A DNA stretch of 44,576 nt, taken from positions 16,909 to 61,484 of IMG/VR virus record IMGVR_UViG_3300007263_000130; one strand, 5' to 3'. This stretch comes from a virus. Made by a program: the position numbers and the translations under genes. Numbering within the stretch: position 1 is the stretch's first letter; the number at the start of each line of letters is the position of its first letter. Below the pieces are notes generated by a model. It did not search any database, was not told where the DNA came from, and was given only the letters and a program-made list of their open reading frames with translations. Shown here in pieces: positions 17,566 through 25,336 of this stretch.

Positions 17566-17750
17566 GTAAATAAACTAATTATTTTGAATGCAAGTAGCAT
17601 GAAACCAAACATACAAACTTGCACAATTGATGCATATGTTATTTGCCTCATAGGATGCATCTCAGTAAGTTTTTCTATGATAGATTCGTTTGGTGATAAG
17701 TTTACGACTCGTAAGACTTTTTCTGGTTTAGAAAAGAAGGGAACATACAT
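17562..17750 (-). CDS. Small membrane protein, 62 residues
   Basis: The N-terminal 35 residues are polar and the C-terminal ~25 form a transmembrane helix (ASIVQVCMFGFMLLAFKII). AGGAT precedes the ATG. It starts one base after the stop of the 28-codon gene, so the two look like a pair at the end of the curli transcript. Function unknown. Confidence 0.6.
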   Translation of the reverse strand: MYVPFFSKPEKVLRVVNLSPNESIIEKLTEMHPMRQITYASIVQVCMFGFMLLAFKIISLFT

Positions 17751-17751
17751 T

Positions 17752-17838
17752 TTATAATCCTGTAATAGAGAAAACAGACACTAAAAAGAACGATATTAGT
17801 GTCCCAAGTTCAAGCGTATCTCTGAGTTTCTCTTTCAT
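17752..17838 (-). CDS. 28-residue membrane microprotein
   Basis: The short frame MKEKLRDTLELG... has a C-terminal hydrophobic stretch (LISFFLVSVFSITGL). It fits exactly between the end of the DUF5658-like gene and the next small membrane gene. An AT-rich -10-like TATATA lies 6 nt upstream without a good -35. Support is moderate. Confidence 0.4.
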   Translation of the reverse strand: MKEKLRDTLELGTLISFFLVSVFSITGL

Positions 17839-17870
17839 ACATAGTATATATAATATGTTATAACTAGAGA

Positions 17871-18497
17871 TTATATTAGTTTTTTACAAGTTCTTTTTGC
17901 TCTGTGAGTCACATTTAAGTTATTACCAATAACAATTGCCATGAAAGCATTTGTTGACCTTATGGTTCTTTTGTTTAGATTACCATTTTTTCTATCGTAT
18001 TGAATTGCTGGTGTTAATACTGCAAACTTAGTAAAGAACATATCGTTGACTGTTGGTCTTTTACCGAACAATGGATTTGCTTCTTCTATACATTCGTATT
18101 TAAGACCACGATAGGTTGTATAGATATCTGCAAGTTGTAATGTGACAAACAATGTCCAATCAAACTTAGTAGGATGGTCAATCAGTTCCCAGTGGTGTGT
18201 ATATTCGAACCTTTTCGGATTTACCTTTAACAAGTATCCTGTCGACTTCTCTAAATGCTCTTGATGGACATAATCGATAAGTTCTTTCCGATAACAACAA
18301 GTCCACCCCATCATAATTTCTTGTTTGTCCCTCAAGTCGAGCTCCCAAGTTAACGGCATCTCCGATGACTGAATAGTCAAATCTAATTTCTGACCCCATG
18401 TTTCCGACAATACATTCTCCTGTGCTGATGCCAATGCCGACATTAATAGGAGGCAAGTTGAGAGGAGAAAGCTCTTGATTAAGTTTCTTTGTTGCAT
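17871..18497 (-). CDS. DUF5658-like membrane protein, start uncertain
   Basis: The C-terminal ~100 residues look like a small membrane-protein family with the pattern LADIYTTYRGLKYECIEEANPLFG (compare 'D..tTyiGL....EaNPl'). The frame is open for 320 nt into the cyclase gene. Its first ATG (18497) has GGAAG upstream and encodes a signal-peptide-like start (FLLSTCLLLMSALASA, cleavage after ASA). Either the protein has a signal peptide overprinted on the cyclase domain, or it starts at a rarer codon near 18180 just after the cyclase stop. The C-terminal part is the safe part. Confidence 0.55.
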   Translation of the reverse strand: MQQRNLIKSFLLSTCLLLMSALASAQENVLSETWGQKLDLTIQSSEMPLTWELDLRDKQEIMMGWTCCYRKELIDYVHQEHLEKSTGYLLKVNPKRFEYTHHWELIDHPTKFDWTLFVTLQLADIYTTYRGLKYECIEEANPLFGKRPTVNDMFFTKFAVLTPAIQYDRKNGNLNKRTIRSTNAFMAIVIGNNLNVTHRAKRTCKKLI

Positions 18498-20025
18498 CTA
18501 ATACTTCCAATGCAGATTTAACTGCTAATTCAGCATGGTCTTTGCAATCAAGAGGTGCATTCCAGAATGCCATGATGCAATCACCCATGTATTTGTCTAT
18601 TGTTCCTTTATTATTTATGATTATCTTAGTCTGAATGTCAAGAAACTTATTGATTAGTTCTACTAATCCCTCTGGGTCATCATCGTTCTTATACTTTTCA
18701 CTGATAGGTGTGAACCCACATATGTCCATGAACATGAAGGTCATCTCTTTTCTCTCTCCACCGAGTTTTAAAAGTTCTGGATTCTTTGCAAGTTCATCTA
18801 CCATCTCTGGTGATAAGTACTTTTTAAATTGTCCTTTGATTTGTTCTTTTAACTTGTAGGTTACAAAGTACTTGTTGAAGGATGCATGTCCGAATACCAG
18901 TAAACCTGTTAAGGATGCATAAAGTGAATCAAACAGTATTAAGTTTTCTATCCATATCCAATAAGATACTGCAACTGAAAAACCAATTACAGTTATTGAT
19001 GCAATACCAGATAGGTATGTTGGGAATTGATATACCATGAATAAAACTAAAAGTCCCAGACCGATGACCAGAACTATTTCTGCAAAATCCAGAAGAAAAT
19101 TATTCTGGATTCTGTCACCAGAAAGTACAGTTTGGAGTAAGTTTGCTTGTACTTCATGAGGATACATAACACCATATGGAGTAGAAACTGGATTATTAAA
19201 TCCCTCTGCTGTCATTCCCCAGATAAGTATTTTGTTCTGGTATGATTCATCCAGTTCTGATGCACTTACTCTTTGAAACTTGTTCCAGTATGTTATCATA
19301 ACATCTGATGTAGATGTAGTTTCTATAGGTTGTTGTCGACCCATTCGTATCCATTCGATACCTACTTCTGGTGTCACTCTGGTTTGATAGTTTGGTTGGT
19401 CGTAATATGCACGAAGAGTTTCAAGTGCAACCGATGGATATATCTGGTCATTTGCAGAAACGATAAGTGGTGCAGACCGAACAGTTCCATCAAAGTTTGG
19501 TGTATCTGGTAAAGGTGGAGTAGAAACTGTTACTCCTACACCATAAGTGTTATCTTGTAGTACTTTGATAGGTGCAGAGATACCAGAAAAGTTCCAGATA
19601 GAATCTTTAATATCTCCACCACCGAATACCGAAGTCTTTACATATGGTGCAGAACCAGTATCTTTTTGACTTGTTGGAGCTGCAGATAAGACACTCAATC
19701 TATTTACAAGACCTTCTGCAAACTGATTATCTCCACCGAATCTATCTGGTTGATTGAATACTTGAGTAAATACATGAGTATTGGTGTAATGTGATTCTAA
19801 CATAATATCTGCATAGATATTACGAGGCCATGGGTATTGACCATACTTGTCTAATGATTTTTCATCAATATCTACAAGTACAATGTCTTTTATGTGTTGA
19901 GATTCTTTTTGTTGATGTAATACATCACAGTAAGACCACTTGATATTCTCTACAAGATAAGGTGACCATATCTTTAAACCTACCAACACTCCAAGTGTAA
20001 GTAGAACTGTTTTCCAATTATACAT
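18178..20025 (-). CDS. CHASE2-domain class III adenylate cyclase
   Basis: This is a 615-residue protein. It has an N-terminal membrane helix (about 5-22), a CHASE2 extracytoplasmic sensor domain (about 45-300), three further membrane helices (about 310-383) and a cytoplasmic class III cyclase domain (about 425-612). Metal-binding Asp434 (FMDICGF) and Asp482 (KYMGD), purine-specifying Lys478 and Asp550, and catalytic Asn559 and Arg563 (DAVNLGARLEG) are all in place, so it should make cAMP. The sensed signal is periplasmic and unknown. It lies in the curli transcript directly downstream of the curlin genes. A phage-encoded sensor cyclase is very unusual. Confidence 0.9.
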   Translation of the reverse strand: MYNWKTVLLTLGVLVGLKIWSPYLVENIKWSYCDVLHQQKESQHIKDIVLVDIDEKSLDKYGQYPWPRNIYADIMLESHYTNTHVFTQVFNQPDRFGGDNQFAEGLVNRLSVLSAAPTSQKDTGSAPYVKTSVFGGGDIKDSIWNFSGISAPIKVLQDNTYGVGVTVSTPPLPDTPNFDGTVRSAPLIVSANDQIYPSVALETLRAYYDQPNYQTRVTPEVGIEWIRMGRQQPIETTSTSDVMITYWNKFQRVSASELDESYQNKILIWGMTAEGFNNPVSTPYGVMYPHEVQANLLQTVLSGDRIQNNFLLDFAEIVLVIGLGLLVLFMVYQFPTYLSGIASITVIGFSVAVSYWIWIENLILFDSLYASLTGLLVFGHASFNKYFVTYKLKEQIKGQFKKYLSPEMVDELAKNPELLKLGGERKEMTFMFMDICGFTPISEKYKNDDDPEGLVELINKFLDIQTKIIINNKGTIDKYMGDCIMAFWNAPLDCKDHAELAVKSALEVLDATKKLNQELSPLNLPPINVGIGISTGECIVGNMGSEIRFDYSVIGDAVNLGARLEGQTRNYDGVDLLLSERTYRLCPSRAFREVDRILVKGKSEKVRIYTPLGTD

Positions 20026-20233
20026 TTAATTCTTCTTCTAGTTCTATTATATAGTCTTTCATATCAATCATCCACTCTTTGAGTCTCCGATGTTGTTTGT
20101 TGTGAAATTCTTTGTAGTACTTATCTGTTGATTGGATTGCCATTGCTTGATGATAATCCATAGTTTTTAATACAAGTGCAATTGCATCTTGATATGGCAT
20201 TCTCACTAAGGTTGAAAACTCTCTCTTTGTCAC
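20018..20233 (-). CDS. Small helical protein, GTG start
   Basis: This 71-residue charged helical protein (MDYHQAMAIQSTDKYYKEFHNKQHRRLKEW...) starts at GTG 20233 with AGGAG 9 nt upstream. It overlaps the cyclase start by 8 nt. It has no known domain. Its position between a curlin gene and the cyclase makes it part of the same operon. Confidence 0.6.
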   Translation of the reverse strand: MTKREFSTLVRMPYQDAIALVLKTMDYHQAMAIQSTDKYYKEFHNKQHRRLKEWMIDMKDYIIELEEELNV

Positions 20234-20245
20234 TCAAAATAACTC

Positions 20246-20914
20246 CTAGTTTCCTTGAGTCACATTAACAGTACAACCACCAGATGTATAACAATTCTGA
20301 GTCAATGAATATGTCTGATTTGTTCCACCTTGTTGTAAGAGATTTAATGTTGTAGGTTGGTTACCTTGTATTCTAATTTGTGCATTGTGATTACCACTTC
20401 CCTTTTGAGTCATGTCTGTTATAGAACCATCTGAATTACCATAAAAATATGCATGACTGTAATGAGTACCACTACCTTCTTGCCATGATTCATGGACTAC
20501 ATCATCTGCATGAATATCTAAGTTATGTGTATGGTCTCCACTCTGATAGATGTCTACAGTGTTTTCATCACCCCATATATGTCTACCATATGTTGCACCA
20601 TCATATTGTATTACTGATTCAGTATTGTTTGAACCATCAACATCACCACCCCAGTTCTTACCAGAACCCCAGTATGAAACCCATGAGATTGAGTTTCCAG
20701 TACCTACTTGCAAGAAATCAAATGTATTGTTTGAATGTGCAAATGAAAAGTTAATTGTATTTCCATATCCCTGTTGAGTTGCAGTGATTGATAAGTCATC
20801 ACCAGCACCACCCACTTGTTCTATATGAATATGGTTGTCATCACTAGGCCCTGCATATACTGGTAACCCAATACTAATTAGACTGATTAATAATAATTGT
20901 CGAATCATCTCCAT
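20246..20914 (-). CDS. Curlin-repeat protein (CsgA/CsgB-like), secreted
   Basis: The 222-residue protein has a signal peptide (RQLLLISLISIGLPVYAG, cut near AG). Curlin-like repeats follow, with the recurring Q-G-N spacing: IEQVGGAGDDL, TQQGYGNTI, LQVGTGNSI, IYQSGDHTH, MTQKGSGNHN and LLQQGGTNQ. Such repeats stack into cross-beta amyloid fibres outside the cell. Two cysteines near the end (NCYTSGGC) are unusual for CsgA. The start overlaps the FecR gene by 41 nt. It is probably exported through the CsgG encoded upstream. Confidence 0.82.
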   Translation of the reverse strand: MEMIRQLLLISLISIGLPVYAGPSDDNHIHIEQVGGAGDDLSITATQQGYGNTINFSFAHSNNTFDFLQVGTGNSISWVSYWGSGKNWGGDVDGSNNTESVIQYDGATYGRHIWGDENTVDIYQSGDHTHNLDIHADDVVHESWQEGSGTHYSHAYFYGNSDGSITDMTQKGSGNHNAQIRIQGNQPTTLNLLQQGGTNQTYSLTQNCYTSGGCTVNVTQGN

Positions 20915-22016
20915 CCCCTATGAGGATTATACCCTCATATCCTTCTACTATTGTTTCTAGATATACATTTGAACCACTTCCAAATGCAATCTCTATAACT
21001 CCATTTACATCTCTAAAGAAGATTAACTTTTCATCTTCAATAAAGACATTGTATTGTGAGTCTTGGTTCAATCCTAATACTGCACCTTCGACTCTAAAAG
21101 TTCCGATACTACCACCAGTACTATCTGATGATGCACCTCTTATTTTCTTATCCAGTTCTTCTATAACATCAAGAACATCTACAAGTAAGTCTACATTCAA
21201 TGCATCTATATCTAATGCAGTGAAATCATCTTCCATTGTTTCTTCGAGTTCATCTTTTTCCAACTCATTAAATTCTAGGAAATCTACATCTAGAATGCCT
21301 TGGTCTTGGTCGAGGTCATCTGCAGCTTGTTCTTCTATTGCAATTTTAACCTCTTGTGGTGGATTGACAATAAACATGTTATCAATCATTGAAGGTGTAA
21401 TGTTCTGAATCGTTACTGCAACTGTTGGTGGTGTCTCGAAAGAAGATACCATTGTTGCTTGATAAGGTTGGTTCAATAACATTTCACCACCTTCATTACT
21501 CACCACTATTTCTCCAGATGCAAAACCATCATCATCTGGAAGCAAAACTACAAGTGACCTACCAAGTTCATCAATTGTAGTTGTAAAATCTGTTCCATTT
21601 ATAGCAATCTGTGCCGTAGGTGTGGAGACCTGTATGTTTGCTTTCTTAATTTTCTTCCCACTTCCACTAGCAAACCTTGCAGTACCCTGTGCCATTCTAA
21701 TTGACATCTTGGATAAAGATGGATTAGGGTCATAATAAACTTCATCAATGTACACTCTAGTATGTTCAGTTAATGCAAGTTCTTCTTCATCTAAGAACTC
21801 AATCAACATACGACCATTTACTGTTTGTGCTTCATCATATAAAACGATATCTGAACCTACATTACTAGGTAGTCTTTCGTTATTTCTAACTATACCACCT
21901 ACACCTGTAGACTCTACAATATCTCCTATGGGGTCTTGTGCATAGACAGACCCCATAAGTAGAAATGCACTAACTATCGTTAGCTGAATCTTTTTGATTA
22001 ATTTGAATTGTTGCAT
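20874..22016 (-). CDS. FecR-domain exported protein with acidic region
   Basis: This 380-residue protein has a signal peptide (IQLTIVSAFLLMGSVYA), then a FecR domain at about residues 35-160 (TGVGGIVRNNERL, EFLDEEELALTEHTRVYIDE, VSTPTAQIAINGTDF). A very acidic middle (about 230-290, rich in Asp and Glu) follows. The C-terminal ~90 residues are rich in beta strands. FecR domains in bacteria sense or scaffold in the periplasm and often occur near CHASE2 cyclases. It may anchor or nucleate the curlin proteins on either side (inference). Confidence 0.82.
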   Translation of the reverse strand: MQQFKLIKKIQLTIVSAFLLMGSVYAQDPIGDIVESTGVGGIVRNNERLPSNVGSDIVLYDEAQTVNGRMLIEFLDEEELALTEHTRVYIDEVYYDPNPSLSKMSIRMAQGTARFASGSGKKIKKANIQVSTPTAQIAINGTDFTTTIDELGRSLVVLLPDDDGFASGEIVVSNEGGEMLLNQPYQATMVSSFETPPTVAVTIQNITPSMIDNMFIVNPPQEVKIAIEEQAADDLDQDQGILDVDFLEFNELEKDELEETMEDDFTALDIDALNVDLLVDVLDVIEELDKKIRGASSDSTGGSIGTFRVEGAVLGLNQDSQYNVFIEDEKLIFFRDVNGVIEIAFGSGSNVYLETIVEGYEGIILIGDGDDSTIIINQSN

Positions 22017-22713
22017 TATCAGAATCTATGTCCATGATGATTTTTGCATCTGGAGTTGCACATGAATTACCAGACCCAGAAACACATGTTCCAGATACTT
22101 GGTTAATATCAATGTCACCACTGTCACCTGTATAATCTACAGTCTGAGTATGAGCACCATCTTTCATTAATACATTTAGGTTGTTACTGTCACCAGTAAT
22201 TTCCCAATTAAAAGTGTTATCATCTGATTCAAAGTCTAAGTCAAAAACATTTGAATTACCAATAATGGTCATATCCAAATCTAATCTTTCTGCACTAAAC
22301 TGGTAGCCTTGGTCTAAATCCCAAGTATTCGAATCACCTGTTACTGTAATATCGTATACTGAATCATCAGCAGACCCTTGATAACCAATATTCCAATCTA
22401 AGACATTCGAATCCCCTGTAAATGACAAATCAAAATCCGATGTGTCTGCAATCAAAGGGCCGAATAATTTATTCTGGTTACCTATCTGGTCGATATCAAT
22501 AGTAAGCGTAGTACCTGTTATGACCATCTTTTCATCAGCATCAGAGTTGTTTGCAACTTTGTTACCGAATCCTACTTGGTCAATATAAAGGGTTAAAGTA
22601 TCCCCTTCTTGGTCTATTCTAATCTCATTGTCATCAGTTGCTTGTGCGAAAAGAATGTTAGTCGACATTAGTGCAATTAAGCAAAAACTAATTAGTTTCT
22701 TCATTTTCTTCAA
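21970..22713 (-). CDS. Curlin-like repeat protein, secreted
   Basis: The 247-residue protein has a signal peptide (ISFCLIALMSTNILFAQA). The mature part has repeated strands of about 22 residues with N/Q ladders: IDQEGDTL, IDQVGFGNKV, IDQIGNQNKL, then a run of GDSN/GNSN turns (FTGDSNVLDW, VTGDSNTWDL, IIGNSNVFDL, ITGDSNNLNV). It is much more acidic than CsgA. The two cysteines near the C-terminus recur in the other curlin-like protein. Likely a second amyloid subunit or nucleator. It overlaps CsgG by 26 nt and FecR by 47 nt. Confidence 0.78.
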   Translation of the reverse strand: MKKMKKLISFCLIALMSTNILFAQATDDNEIRIDQEGDTLTLYIDQVGFGNKVANNSDADEKMVITGTTLTIDIDQIGNQNKLFGPLIADTSDFDLSFTGDSNVLDWNIGYQGSADDSVYDITVTGDSNTWDLDQGYQFSAERLDLDMTIIGNSNVFDLDFESDDNTFNWEITGDSNNLNVLMKDGAHTQTVDYTGDSGDIDINQVSGTCVSGSGNSCATPDAKIIMDIDSDNATIQINQKDSANDS

Positions 22714-23710
22714 GCTCCTCGAAAGGTTCTAGTTTCTCACCAGTAATGTTTTCAACTTCATCATACCATGCGTCCACAGCATGTTTATCATTAGTACCAT
22801 CACTCTGATGAGGATGTCTATGACCTTCCTCTATTACCCAATAGCCTCTATCGTGGCCTTGGTATATTAATTCCAACACTCCTGCTTCAATAGCACTTCG
22901 TGTTGCGTATGTCACCGACTCATTATTACCCACTCCATCCTCGATTTCTACTAACTGAGTTCCTTCTTCGATGAATCTAAAAACATCACCACCAGAACCA
23001 TAACTCAATATAGTTTTTCGAGTCTGTACATTTAATAAAACTTCTCCAGTTAAAACAGAGACAGCTCTAATTGAAACTGTTACAGCATCTTGTCGATACT
23101 GTTTAGTAAAACCAATACCAAGTGTTCTAGCACCTTTTCCGCCAGTCTTGATATTAGTATCATAACCTATAACTCCACCTTCAATAATCATGCCTGCAAA
23201 GAGCATAGGTGCAATTCCTTTTGACTCTTCACCTTTTGCATCTGCCCACTCTTTCCTTGCAGAACGAATGATTTGTCTTTCTCTTACTAGGTGGTCTAAT
23301 CCTGTTCTTTCTACAACTCTAAACCATGTTCCACCACCAGCAGTTTTTAGTGCATCTATTAACATTGCATCTGCACCTTGAGTCACTGCTGTCGAGAACG
23401 AAGCATACTGGTCTAATTGTTTTCTTTGACCAGTCAAATCTTGGAATTTATAAACTGCAACAATGGGTTGTTCCTTTGCTGGTGGTAAGTCTAGTAATTC
23501 CAGATATGCTGGAAGTTTTACAACGATAGGACTTTCTACACAAATATATTGTCTAGTCCATGCCTTTGCAACTCCAGTGACTATATCTTTTCTAAATCCT
23601 TCTTCAAACCTTCCTGTTTCATATGCACAATCAGCTGGGTTCTCAGAGAACTTAGGTGTTGATGCACATCCAGTTAGGAATACAAAGGTTAGTAATGCAA
23701 CCCATCTCAT
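22688..23710 (-). CDS. csgG: CsgG-type outer-membrane curli secretion lipoprotein
   Basis: The 340-residue protein has a lipoprotein signal with lipobox LTGC (Cys15). CsgG features follow: IVAVYKFQDLTGQRK, a long amphipathic pore segment with ADAMLIDALKTAGGGTWFRVVERTGLDHLVRERQI, IIEGGVIGYDTN, and RAVSVLTGEVLLNVQTRKTI. CsgG forms a nine-subunit outer-membrane channel that lets unfolded curlins out. The length is slightly above E. coli CsgG (277 residues) because of a C-terminal acidic tail. It shares one base with the csgF stop. Confidence 0.92.
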   Translation of the reverse strand: MRWVALLTFVFLTGCASTPKFSENPADCAYETGRFEEGFRKDIVTGVAKAWTRQYICVESPIVVKLPAYLELLDLPPAKEQPIVAVYKFQDLTGQRKQLDQYASFSTAVTQGADAMLIDALKTAGGGTWFRVVERTGLDHLVRERQIIRSARKEWADAKGEESKGIAPMLFAGMIIEGGVIGYDTNIKTGGKGARTLGIGFTKQYRQDAVTVSIRAVSVLTGEVLLNVQTRKTILSYGSGGDVFRFIEEGTQLVEIEDGVGNNESVTYATRSAIEAGVLELIYQGHDRGYWVIEEGHRHPHQSDGTNDKHAVDAWYDEVENITGEKLEPFEELEENEETN

Positions 23711-24231
23711 TAACCGCCCCCATCACCATCACCAGAACCATCATCACCAAAGTATCCTGTTCCGATTGGTATTTCAATAACTGTTGATGAACCTTCTTGG
23801 TCAACAATAGTCATTCTGATGAACTCTGTACCATCTTCGTTTGTAATAACTTCATATGTAACTGTAGAACCTTCTAAAACAAATGACCCAAATCTTACTG
23901 GGTTGTCATTTGAAAACATAGATTCGACTAATTGTTTTGCCATCTGAGCATAAATTCTGCTCTCTAAATTTCTAATAAATTTTGCAAGAGTTGTATTATC
24001 TGCTTCTCTTTCTGCAGCTTTCCTTGCAGCCTCAAGTGCATCTTCGATTGCCTTCTTTCTGCTGAACTCTTGGTTCTCGATTGTAAGATAATGTGCGCCA
24101 GTCCCTATTCCACTGAACGATGGATTCTTAAACTGGTGTTTAATTTCATCTGCTTTTACACTTGATGCACCAAATACTAAAAGTATTATCCATCCAAGAA
24201 CTAGTAATTCTTTATCCTTCTTTAGTTTCAT
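23710..24231 (-). CDS. csgF: CsgF-type curli assembly protein
   Basis: The start at ATG 24231 (AAAGGAAAAGG upstream) gives 173 residues; the longest frame adds 13 Lys/Arg-rich residues. A signal peptide (LLVLGWIILLVFGASSVKA) is followed by the CsgF hallmark KNPSFSGIGTGAHYL, the segment that plugs into the CsgG pore. A helical stretch and a beta-rich end with a Gly/Asp-rich tail come next. CsgF couples secretion to nucleation at the cell surface. It overlaps the upstream membrane gene by 20 nt. Confidence 0.88.
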   Translation of the reverse strand: MKLKKDKELLVLGWIILLVFGASSVKADEIKHQFKNPSFSGIGTGAHYLTIENQEFSRKKAIEDALEAARKAAEREADNTTLAKFIRNLESRIYAQMAKQLVESMFSNDNPVRFGSFVLEGSTVTYEVITNEDGTEFIRMTIVDQEGSSTVIEIPIGTGYFGDDGSGDGDGGG

Positions 24232-24496
24232 CCTTTTCCTTTTCCTCTTCCAAGTATTTCTGTCTTTCACGATATTCTAAGACAACATTAATCTTTTGCT
24301 GAAGTCTTATCATGTCTTGGTCTAACATTCTGAGTTGGTCTGTTAACTTGATTGCACTTGCAAACATTCGACCTAATGAGGGTTTAATCTCTTGAGTTAC
24401 AAATTTCCATGTAAAATAGATAAAGTAACCCATTCCCAATGCCATTGCGACTGGAAATCCGAACTCTGCAATTACTTGTGCTATCTTTTCCATCAA
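24212..24496 (-). CDS. Membrane protein with coiled-coil tail (first of a pair in reverse order)
   Basis: In this 94-residue protein one transmembrane helix (FPVAMALGMGYFIYFTW) is followed by a long charged helix ending in a Glu/Lys run. The order (N-terminal 'EFGFPVAMALGMGYFI', then helix) is the same as in the gene just upstream (SEVGVPIFGAVVMAFFIF), so they look like diverged duplicates. It overlaps the upstream gene by 4 nt (ATGA). Possible roles are a holin-like or inner-membrane helper for curlin export; neither is proved. Confidence 0.65.
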   Translation of the reverse strand: MMEKIAQVIAEFGFPVAMALGMGYFIYFTWKFVTQEIKPSLGRMFASAIKLTDQLRMLDQDMIRLQQKINVVLEYRERQKYLEEEKEKDETKEG

Positions 24497-24786
24497 TCTC
24501 TTCTTGCATCGATTGTCCCATCCTCTACAAAGTTCTCTGCCCTAGCAACCCTATCTATAGGTGGTGTTAGTTCTAATGCACTACTCACCAGTAAATCGAT
24601 TCTTAAAATGTCATTATTCATGACTTTTGCACGAGTTTCTAACATATTAATGATATTTTCTGTGCTTTTTATTTGTCCAATTACAGAGTCAAAGATATAT
24701 TTCATACTTAAAAATATGAAAAATGCCATAACGACTGCACCAAATATAGGCACACCCACTTCACTCATAAAGTTTAATAAAGACAT
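24493..24786 (-). CDS. Membrane protein with helical tail (paralogue-like)
   Basis: The 97-residue protein has an N-terminal transmembrane segment (VPIFGAVVMAFFIFLSMKYIF) and then an amphipathic helix (IKSTENIINMLETRAKVMNNDILRI without enzyme motifs). It is the first gene after the late promoter at 24806-24813 and has a strong Shine-Dalgarno (AGGAGAG). It forms a pair with 24212-24496. Confidence 0.65.
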   Translation of the reverse strand: MSLLNFMSEVGVPIFGAVVMAFFIFLSMKYIFDSVIGQIKSTENIINMLETRAKVMNNDILRIDLLVSSALELTPPIDRVARAENFVEDGTIDARRD

Positions 24787-24805
24787 AATCTCTCCTGTTC
24801 GTAAG

Positions 24806-24813
24806 TATTTATA
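24806..24813 (-). promoter_or_regulatory. T4-type late promoter TATAAATA of the curli operon
   Basis: A perfect TATAAATA lies on the minus strand. The predicted +1 is 24800 and the 14-nt leader contains AGGAGAG before the ATG at 24786. It drives the genes from 24786 down to about 17752. Confidence 0.8.
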
Positions 24814-24847
24814 ACTTGAAAGGTCTTAAAATGGTAAAAATACCAAT

Positions 24848-25198
24848 TTAGAAAGTCATGGAAACACCACAACCACAAGATGCAGTAACATTTGGGTTTT
24901 CGAAAGTAAATTCTTCTTGGATTCCATTCTTTACATAATCTAAAACTAGATTATTAACATAAGGTATTGACATTGCATCAATATGAATGGTGAATTTACC
25001 AAAGTCTAAAACTTGGTCTGAGGGTTCAGAGGTGGTGTTGTAGTCAAATATATATTCATATCCACCACAACCACCACCAGTGATTCCTAATCTAATCTCA
25101 GAGACACCTTTATCCTCTGTCCTTTTCAACAATTGTAAAATTGCAGAATCAGTCAGTTCGATATTAACTGTCGGCTTTGAGTATACGATAGGCTCCAT
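24848..25198 (-). CDS. iscA: IscA/HesB-type iron-sulfur carrier
   Basis: From ATG 25198 (AGGAC upstream) it has 116 residues. It has the A-type carrier pattern: LTDSAILQLLKR, IRLGITGGGCGGYEY (first Cys) and the C-terminal SCGCG (the two further Cys). These three cysteines hold an iron-sulfur cluster for delivery to target enzymes. It could support the phage's own metalloenzymes. The gene overlaps the 53-codon membrane gene by 35 nt. Marine T4-like phages often carry such a gene. Confidence 0.88.
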   Translation of the reverse strand: MEPIVYSKPTVNIELTDSAILQLLKRTEDKGVSEIRLGITGGGCGGYEYIFDYNTTSEPSDQVLDFGKFTIHIDAMSIPYVNNLVLDYVKNGIQEEFTFENPNVTASCGCGVSMTF

Positions 25199-25325
25199 AG
25201 ACAAGTCCTGCCCATGCCAACCATTTGACCACTGGGCCAAGTATTAGTACTCCGAGAGAGATTCCGACTATAACAGCACCATCTAAAGTAGATAGTTCTT
25301 TAAGTCTTCCTTTGATAAAATCCAT
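25164..25325 (-). CDS. Small membrane protein, 53 residues
   Basis: A complete frame starts at ATG 25325 with a good Shine-Dalgarno (GAGGAAAA) and ends at TAA 25164. A short charged start (MDFIKGRLKELS) is followed by a long hydrophobic region (AVIVGISLGVLILGPVVKW, then LAWAGLVYGAYRIL), most likely two membrane helices. It lies between the 79-residue gene and iscA on the same transcript. Function unknown. Confidence 0.65.
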   Translation of the reverse strand: MDFIKGRLKELSTLDGAVIVGISLGVLILGPVVKWLAWAGLVYGAYRILKADS

Positions 25326-25336
25326 AAGATTTTCCT

